The notes beneath the pieces were generated by a model. It was not told the DNA's origin, searched no databases, and saw only the letters and a program-made list of their open reading frames with translations. DNA of 64,000 nucleotides from CAWACP01 sp963780655 (lineage in GTDB: Bacteria > Acidobacteriota > Terriglobia > Bryobacterales > Bryobacteraceae): assembly GCA_963780655.1 (NCBI GenBank), contig CAWACP010000004.1, positions 806,001 through 870,000 of the forward strand, read 5' to 3'. Both the position numbers and the translations under genes were made by a program. Each line of letters opens with the position of its first letter. Positions within the stretch are counted from its first letter, which is position 1. Of this stretch, positions 59,332 to 64,000 are shown one piece after another.

Positions 59332-61506
59332 ATGCGGATTGCCAGGTTCGTAACCGCCATGCTCGCCGCGGCTGGGTTCGCGCGTGCGGCTGAGTTTCAG
59401 TACCCGTTCCAGAATCCCGCGCTGCCCATGGAAGAGCGCGTCACGAACATCATCAGCCTCATGACGCGCGACGAGAAGGTCGCCTGCTTCGGCACGATCC
59501 CGAACGTCCCCCGGCTCGGCATTAAAGGCAGTGGGCACATCGAAGGACTGCACGGCGTCGCACTCGGCGGCCCGGCGCACTGGGGCAACAGCCTGGCTTC
59601 CATTCCCACCACGCAATTCCCGCAGGCTGTAGGACTCGGCGAAACCTGGGACCCCGACCTTATCCAGAAAGCCGCCCACGTCGAAGCCGAGGAAGCCCGC
59701 TACACCTTCCAGAGCGAGGCCTTCAGTGCTCCCGGCGCAGGACTCCCGCATTCGGGCATTGTGGTGCGCGCTCCGAACGCCGATCTGGCGCGAGATCCGC
59801 GCTGGGGCCGCACCGAGGAGTCGTACGGCGAAGATCCGTTCCTCACCGGCGCCATGGCGACGGCTTTCGTGAAAGGGCTGCAGGGCAACGACCCGCGCTA
59901 TTGGGAAACCGCTGCTCTACTCAAGCATTTTCTGGCGAACGAGAACGAGGACACGCGCACAAGCTCGTCTTCCGATTTCGACATGCGGCTGTTTCACGAA
60001 TACTATTCGGTCCCGTTCCGTATGGCTATCGAGCAGGGCGGGGCGCAGGCGTTCATGACCGCATATAACAGCGTGAACGGCGTGCCCATGATGGTCTCGC
60101 CCATCCTGCGCGACATCGTTCTGAAGAACTGGGGTTTTGCCGGGATCATCTGCACCGACGGCGGAGCGCTGCGCCTCCTGGTGCACGATCACCATTACAC
60201 CAGCGGCCTCGACGAGGGCGCGGCGGCGGGCATTCACGCGGGAATCAATCAGTTTCTGGATCGCTGGAACGGCCCCGTGCAGGATGCGCTCAACAAGGGA
60301 CTGCTCACCGAGAAGGAGCTGGATGATAACCTCCGCGGCGTGTTCCGGGTGATGATCCGGCTGGGCCTCCTCGATCCGCCTGACAACGTGCGCTACACAT
60401 CGATTCAGCAGCGCGGCAATGCACCCGCGCCCTGGGACACGGCCGCGCACAAGCAGATTGCGCGCGAGGCGGCGGAGAAATCCATCGTGCTGCTGAAAAA
60501 CTCCGACGGTCTGCTGCCGCTCGACCGCAAGGCCATCCATTCCATCGCGGTGCTGGGTCCGCGCGCCGATGAAGTGGATCTCGACTGGTACAGCGGCCGT
60601 CCTCCGTATCGGGTGACGCCGCTGGCGGGAATTATCGCAGCCGCCGGAGCGAAGATCGCGGTTCACCATGTCGCGTACGACGCCGATCCCGCCGATGCCA
60701 TGGCCGCGGCGCGGAAGGCCGATGTAGCCGTGGTGTTCGTGGGCAATCACCCGACCTGCAACGGGGGCTGGGGCCGCTGCTACGATCCCACCGAGGGCAA
60801 GGAGGGCATTGATCGCAAATCCATCGACCTCAATCCCGATCAGGAGGCGCTGCTCCGGGCCGTTCATACCGCTAACCCGCGCACCGTCATGGTTCTCGTG
60901 TCCAGTTTTCCCTACGCGATTTCGTGGGACAAGGAGCACATTCCGGCCATCCTGCACATGGCCCACAACGGCCAGGAGGAAGGCACGGCAATCGCCGAAG
61001 CGCTGTTTGGGGATATCAACCCAGGAGGGCGGCTGGTGGCCACGTGGCCTAAGTCACTTAGTCAGTTACCGCCGCTCGAAGACTATGATATCCGCGACGG
61101 GCACACTTACATGTACTTCAAAGGCGAGCCGCTGTTTCCTTTCGGCTACGGGCTGAGTTACACGACCTTCCGGTACGACAACCTGCGCGCCAGCGCGGCT
61201 GAGCTGCGGCCTGGCGGCGAGTTGGCGCTACGCGTGGACGTCACCAATACCGGCCATCGCGCGGGCGACGAGGTGGTTCAGGCATACGTGAAGCACGTCG
61301 GCTCGAAACAGCCGAGACCGCTCGAGGAGCTGAAGGCGTTTCGCCGCGTGACGCTCGCGGCCGGCGAGACGAAGACGGTGGAACTGCCCATCGCCGCCGA
61401 TGCGCTGCGCTACTGGAACGAGGGCACGGGCGGCTGGGCGCTGGAGAAGGATCAGGTGGAGGTGAGTGTGGGAGTGTTGAAGACCACCATTGCGGTAGGC
61501 GAGTAA
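59332..61506 (+). CDS. Secreted glycoside hydrolase family 3 (beta-glucosidase-type)
   Basis: 724 residues. Signal peptide RIARFVTAMLAAAGFARAA. The GH3 N-terminal TIM barrel has GLHGVALGGPAHWGNS, RDPRWGRTEESYGEDPFLTG (substrate-binding Arg/Glu), and the nucleophile region WGFAGIICTDGGALRLLV, where the usual SDW is TDG with Asp retained. The second, (alpha/beta) sandwich domain is at about 380-560, with the acid/base region near VVFVGNHPTCNGGWGRC; the fibronectin-like C-domain ends the protein (GYGLSYTTFRYDNLRASAAE). Cleaves beta-glucosides or xylosides; specificity unknown. It stands apart from the carboxylase genes and has its own leader. Confidence 0.9.
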   Translation: MRIARFVTAMLAAAGFARAAEFQYPFQNPALPMEERVTNIISLMTRDEKVACFGTIPNVPRLGIKGSGHIEGLHGVALGGPAHWGNSLASIPTTQFPQAVGLGETWDPDLIQKAAHVEAEEARYTFQSEAFSAPGAGLPHSGIVVRAPNADLARDPRWGRTEESYGEDPFLTGAMATAFVKGLQGNDPRYWETAALLKHFLANENEDTRTSSSSDFDMRLFHEYYSVPFRMAIEQGGAQAFMTAYNSVNGVPMMVSPILRDIVLKNWGFAGIICTDGGALRLLVHDHHYTSGLDEGAAAGIHAGINQFLDRWNGPVQDALNKGLLTEKELDDNLRGVFRVMIRLGLLDPPDNVRYTSIQQRGNAPAPWDTAAHKQIAREAAEKSIVLLKNSDGLLPLDRKAIHSIAVLGPRADEVDLDWYSGRPPYRVTPLAGIIAAAGAKIAVHHVAYDADPADAMAAARKADVAVVFVGNHPTCNGGWGRCYDPTEGKEGIDRKSIDLNPDQEALLRAVHTANPRTVMVLVSSFPYAISWDKEHIPAILHMAHNGQEEGTAIAEALFGDINPGGRLVATWPKSLSQLPPLEDYDIRDGHTYMYFKGEPLFPFGYGLSYTTFRYDNLRASAAELRPGGELALRVDVTNTGHRAGDEVVQAYVKHVGSKQPRPLEELKAFRRVTLAAGETKTVELPIAADALRYWNEGTGGWALEKDQVEVSVGVLKTTIAVGE

Positions 61507-61513
61507 TCGCAGT

Positions 61514-61610
61514 TGTGGCGCACGCTTCAGCGTGCCGCTGTGGGCTTCAGCCCACGGTCCGAGCAGCGCGAGCTGAAGCTCGCACCAGCACGCTGAAGCG
61601 TGCGCCACGA
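61514..61610. repeat. Composite four-hairpin repeat, copy 2 (inverted)
   Basis: Reverse complement of 57088-57179 with few mismatches, starting GCGCACGCTTCAGCGTGC and ending CACGCTGAAGCGTGCGCC. Lies between the convergent GH3 gene and the small membrane protein gene. Confidence 0.85.
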
Positions 61611-61614
61611 TCGG

Positions 61615-62061
61615 TCAGTGGCCGAGCATCGCCATCAGTTCATTCTCGGGAGCTGCGCCCCGGAAGAACTTCGCCGACTCGCGATGGAACCCATCGGAAC
61701 CGATGGGCACAAGCGCACTGGTCGTGCGGTCCTGGTATGTTGCCGTCAGGCGGACCACCCAGACGCCTTCCCGCGGCCACTGACGCACCACCGCCCAGGT
61801 TGCGGGCTCTGACAAACGCACGAGCTGCAGGGGCACAGACTCACGTTTGCCCTCAACCACGCCCTCTGCCGTGCCGCTCACGGTGGAATCGGCCGGCGAA
61901 ATGCAGCCGGTCGGCTTCACCAGCAGGACCGCGTTCTTAGCTTTGGGATCGTGACTGGCCACGGGATTTCCCAAGCTCAGCCAGAATCCGCCGGCGAGCA
62001 GATCCGCGCAAAACAGAAAGAAGCCGCACGAGGCGGCGAGTGCTGACGTTCGAAGCGTCAT
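61615..62061 (-). CDS. Hypothetical membrane-anchored or secreted protein
   Basis: 148 residues from ATG 62061. A hydrophobic segment (ALAASCGFFLFCADLLAGGF) near the N-terminus is a signal or anchor. The rest is beta-rich (NAVLLVKPTGCISPADSTVS, LQLVRLSEPATWAVVRQWPR) and may be an Ig-like domain. Follows the FecR-like gene by 68 bp on the same strand, so it may belong to the sigma/FecR operon. No family recognised. Confidence 0.6.
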   Translation of the reverse strand: MTLRTSALAASCGFFLFCADLLAGGFWLSLGNPVASHDPKAKNAVLLVKPTGCISPADSTVSGTAEGVVEGKRESVPLQLVRLSEPATWAVVRQWPREGVWVVRLTATYQDRTTSALVPIGSDGFHRESAKFFRGAAPENELMAMLGH

Positions 62062-62129
62062 AAGCAGATTCAACCTCCGCGCACTTGGACGGAGGATGTT
62101 GGCAGTTCCTTCGGTTTTATCAGTGCGGC

Positions 62130-63101
62130 TCACCAGCCCCATGCAACGTCGTCCAGCCACTGCCGCAAAATTGCGGGATCGGCCGCGAGCGCGCCGGCGC
62201 GCGTCACGTTGTCAGGCAAAGGCGCGAGCGCGGTGAGGCGATCATACACAGCGGCGCGGTCGCTGGCATCCACTCTGGCCAGCAGGTGAACCAGCGTGAG
62301 GCTGTCGCGCACGCGAGCTTCGCGCAGCAGGACGTCGCGAATGCGGGCGTCGCGGCGGCCCGAATCAAATGAGGCAAGGGCCTGTCGAAACGCGGCGGTC
62401 GCGTCTTCAAAATATGGGGTTCCGGGGCCGAAACCGCGCCTCGTTCTGCAGGCGGCGCCGGCAGGCACCATGGACTCACGTCCGCGGTCTTCGAGCATTA
62501 CCCATCCCAGCGTCACGCGCAGCAAACCTGCCCCCTGCGCGTCCACGTGCAGCGTATAAGCGCAGCCAAGGTCCACCGCCACCGCCGACGGAGTATCGAC
62601 AAAGAACAATCGCGGCGGCGCCCAGATGCGCGCGCTGATCTCGCCTCGATCGAGCGCCAGACGGTTTTCGGTGGGCCGGGCGCGCACAAGACGGACACGC
62701 GAATTTGGGGCAACCTCAACTTCACCTATATCGCCAACCGCAACGCTGGCGCGCTCCGACGGTCCGGTGACCAGCCATTCGCCAACGCCGAGCTTTGTTT
62801 TGCTGGCGGAGCCTGTCCCCTCGGCAACCACCATGGTCCACCCCTGTCGTGGAGCTCGGGGCCACCAAAGAAACGCCACTGCGGCGCAAACCGCAAAAGC
62901 CGCCGCGGCAATAATCAACGGCCAGCGACGCCGCGGCGGCTTGGGCATCGGCGCGTCGAGTTCCAGTTCGATACGATTCCAGAGCGCGTCCGGAGCAGAG
63001 TACTGCGGCGCCCGAGCTGCCGCTTCCATGCCGATCTGAATCGCCTCCGACTCTGCACGCGGCCGCTCTCTGCGCCAGACCTGAAACAGTCGCATATTCA
63101 T
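62130..63101 (-). CDS. FecR-like transmembrane regulator of the upstream ECF sigma factor
   Basis: 323 residues from ATG 63101, which overlaps the sigma-factor stop by 4 bp (ATGA). Short cytoplasmic N-terminus (about 1-60, RLFQVWRRERPRAESEAIQI), one membrane helix (about 61-82), then a FecR-type domain (about 85-210: GVGEWLVTGPSERASVAVGD, LALDRGEISARIWAPPRLFF) and a helical C-terminal part. No zinc-finger motif. Coupled to the ECF sigma gene, it is the likely anti-sigma or sensor protein. Confidence 0.78.
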   Translation of the reverse strand: MNMRLFQVWRRERPRAESEAIQIGMEAAARAPQYSAPDALWNRIELELDAPMPKPPRRRWPLIIAAAAFAVCAAVAFLWWPRAPRQGWTMVVAEGTGSASKTKLGVGEWLVTGPSERASVAVGDIGEVEVAPNSRVRLVRARPTENRLALDRGEISARIWAPPRLFFVDTPSAVAVDLGCAYTLHVDAQGAGLLRVTLGWVMLEDRGRESMVPAGAACRTRRGFGPGTPYFEDATAAFRQALASFDSGRRDARIRDVLLREARVRDSLTLVHLLARVDASDRAAVYDRLTALAPLPDNVTRAGALAADPAILRQWLDDVAWGW

Positions 63102-63676
63102 TTCCCCTCTCCGGCGCGCCCGAGCAGATACCCCAGTTTTCGAGCCAGCATGCGGTGCGCGCGATTCAGGCGCGAGGCGATAGCGCCCTCCGAGCAGCGC
63201 AGCACGGCGCCGATTTCCATGTATGAGAGGTCCTCGAAGTAGCGCAGGAGGATGGGCCAGCGCAGGTGCGGTTTCAGCGAGGCGACCGCCGCCCGCACCC
63301 ACTCGGCGGTCTGACGTTGCGCGTAGTCCTCCGTATGCGAGCCCTCCGCCCGCGGCTGAATTTGCAATTCGTCGAGAGAGCGCCAGACCCTGTCGCGCCG
63401 GCGCGCATCGACGCAGCAGTTCCAGAGAATCCGGTAGAACCAGGTTGCGAATTCGGAGTCCCCGCGGAACCGCTCGATGGACGAAAACAGCTTTACGAAC
63501 GCCTGCTGCACGGCGTCGGCCGCCGCGGCTTCGTTGCCCCGGAAATGATACAGCGCGACGGACCAGGCTTTGTCCTTGTACATCTCATAAAGGCGCCGAA
63601 AGGCCTCGCGATCGCCCTGGCGGCACGCCTCAACGAGGTCCCTCCCGGATTCCGGTTCGCCGCGCGCAGCCAACAA
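63098..63676 (-). CDS. ECF-type RNA polymerase sigma factor
   Basis: 192 residues. Region 2: RRLYEMYKDKAWSVALYHF, AADAVQQAFVKLFSSIERF and SEFATWFYRILWNCCVDARR; region 4: LKPHLRWPILLRYFEDLSYM and CSEGAIASRLNRAHRMLARK. The start is TTG 63676 (a second TTG follows), with GAGGA nearby; no ATG or GTG fits better. Downstream is its FecR-like partner. A possible promoter with GAATTTT and a CGTCC-like -10 lies near 63720-63755 but is weak. Confidence 0.85.
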   Translation of the reverse strand: MLAARGEPESGRDLVEACRQGDREAFRRLYEMYKDKAWSVALYHFRGNEAAAADAVQQAFVKLFSSIERFRGDSEFATWFYRILWNCCVDARRRDRVWRSLDELQIQPRAEGSHTEDYAQRQTAEWVRAAVASLKPHLRWPILLRYFEDLSYMEIGAVLRCSEGAIASRLNRAHRMLARKLGYLLGRAGEGK

Positions 63677-63754
63677 TCCTCGCCGGCCTCCACCGCCGCA
63701 TTGACTTGGACGGATGAGCGGCCGGTTTTCTTCGGGAAAATTCGAGACGCGTCC

Positions 63755-64000
63755 TCACTTCATCGGCCGGGTGATCACCAGCGCGATGCCCTCGCGGAAT
63801 TCGGGGCTCTGCAGTACCGAGTCGCCCTCCTGCTTGCGGAAGTGAAACTCGCTCACGACGGCCCCGGTTTTCGTGTTGATCCACTGGCCGTTGACGCCGC
63901 CGAACCCCAGAGCAAGCGTGACCGAGATTGGACCGCTGCCGTCGAAGTACATTGCATATAGCCGCTGGCCGTCCGCCAGGGCGTGCGCGTAAGCTCCGGT
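63755..64000 (-). CDS. C-terminal end of a secreted protein with a collagen-binding-type domain, 5' part outside the window
   Basis: About 81 residues are visible, reading in from 64000. The sequence AYAHALADGQRLYAMYFDGS, then ALGFGGVNGQWINTKTGAVV and SPEFREGIALVITRP, matches the C-terminal beta domain (Collagen_bind_2 type) found at the end of DUF4038-type glycoside-hydrolase-like proteins. The catalytic part is not in view, so the enzyme type is inferred only. Confidence 0.6.
   Translation of the reverse strand, partial: TGAYAHALADGQRLYAMYFDGSGPISVTLALGFGGVNGQWINTKTGAVVSEFHFRKQEGDSVLQSPEFREGIALVITRPMK

Noticed and set aside
1..64000. tRNA, rRNA, phage or conjugation genes
   Set aside because: None were recognised on either strand.

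Overview
The window looks like chromosomal DNA of a Bryobacterales-type acidobacterium (relatives of Candidatus Solibacter). The evidence is high G+C, three duplicated 'orphan' MacB/FtsX-type permeases (ADOP) with no ATPase beside them, a secreted protease ending in the C-terminal domain first described from Solibacter (TIGR03437 type), several TPR/TonB_C proteins, many glycosidases, and abundant GCAGGC/GCCTGC-type palindromic intergenic repeats. No rRNA, tRNA, prophage or CRISPR array is visible.

Layout. 1-1845: 3' part of rsmA, an anti-sigma factor with a TonB_C-like tail, and an ECF sigma factor behind a sigma-E-like promoter. 2191-4497: ADOP permease with an unanchored 5' end. 4591-6787: TPR protein and bshA (bacillithiol). 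6971-10236: PAS histidine kinase plus an NtrC-like regulator carrying GAFTDA in place of GAFTGA. 10258-14326: sigma-like factor, TPR/TonB_C protein, methyltransferase, AAA ATPase and a PEBP protein. 14341-16240: IS110-family element that has split a palindromic repeat and whose transposase is frameshifted.

16280-22624 is the most notable locus: six co-directional, mostly overlapping genes encoding an alpha/beta hydrolase, three different ATP-grasp enzymes, a GCS2/YbdK-type carboxylate-amine ligase and an M29-like aminopeptidase. Four ATP-dependent carboxylate-amine ligases in one operon, with no NRPS and no obvious precursor peptide, suggest ribosome-independent synthesis of a short peptide or amide metabolite.

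22670-34864: secreted protein, second ADOP permease, a DinB-esterase fusion, Tat-exported Gfo/Idh/MocA oxidoreductase, small proteins, aldo/keto reductase, Gly/Ser-rich secreted protein, and cydAB (bd oxidase). 34925-35379: hicBA in which the HicA toxin has a premature stop. 35752-40795: Lys-rich small protein, then a GH2-rhaI-rhaB operon for L-rhamnose use. 40992-49004: third ADOP permease, FecR-domain protein with tandem Pro/Ala/His repeats, SpoIIE-type phosphatase, secreted TPR metallopeptidase. 49292-57149: secreted proteins, M50/CBS protease, matrixin-like secreted protease and a large membrane protein. 57210-61506: biotin carboxylase, biotin carrier and GH3 glucosidase, bracketed by two inverted copies of a roughly 95-bp four-hairpin repeat. 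61615-64000: small membrane protein, FecR-like protein, ECF sigma factor and the 3' end of a further gene.

Start codons were chosen by reading-frame context, Shine-Dalgarno sequences and family alignment from memory; no database search was possible.
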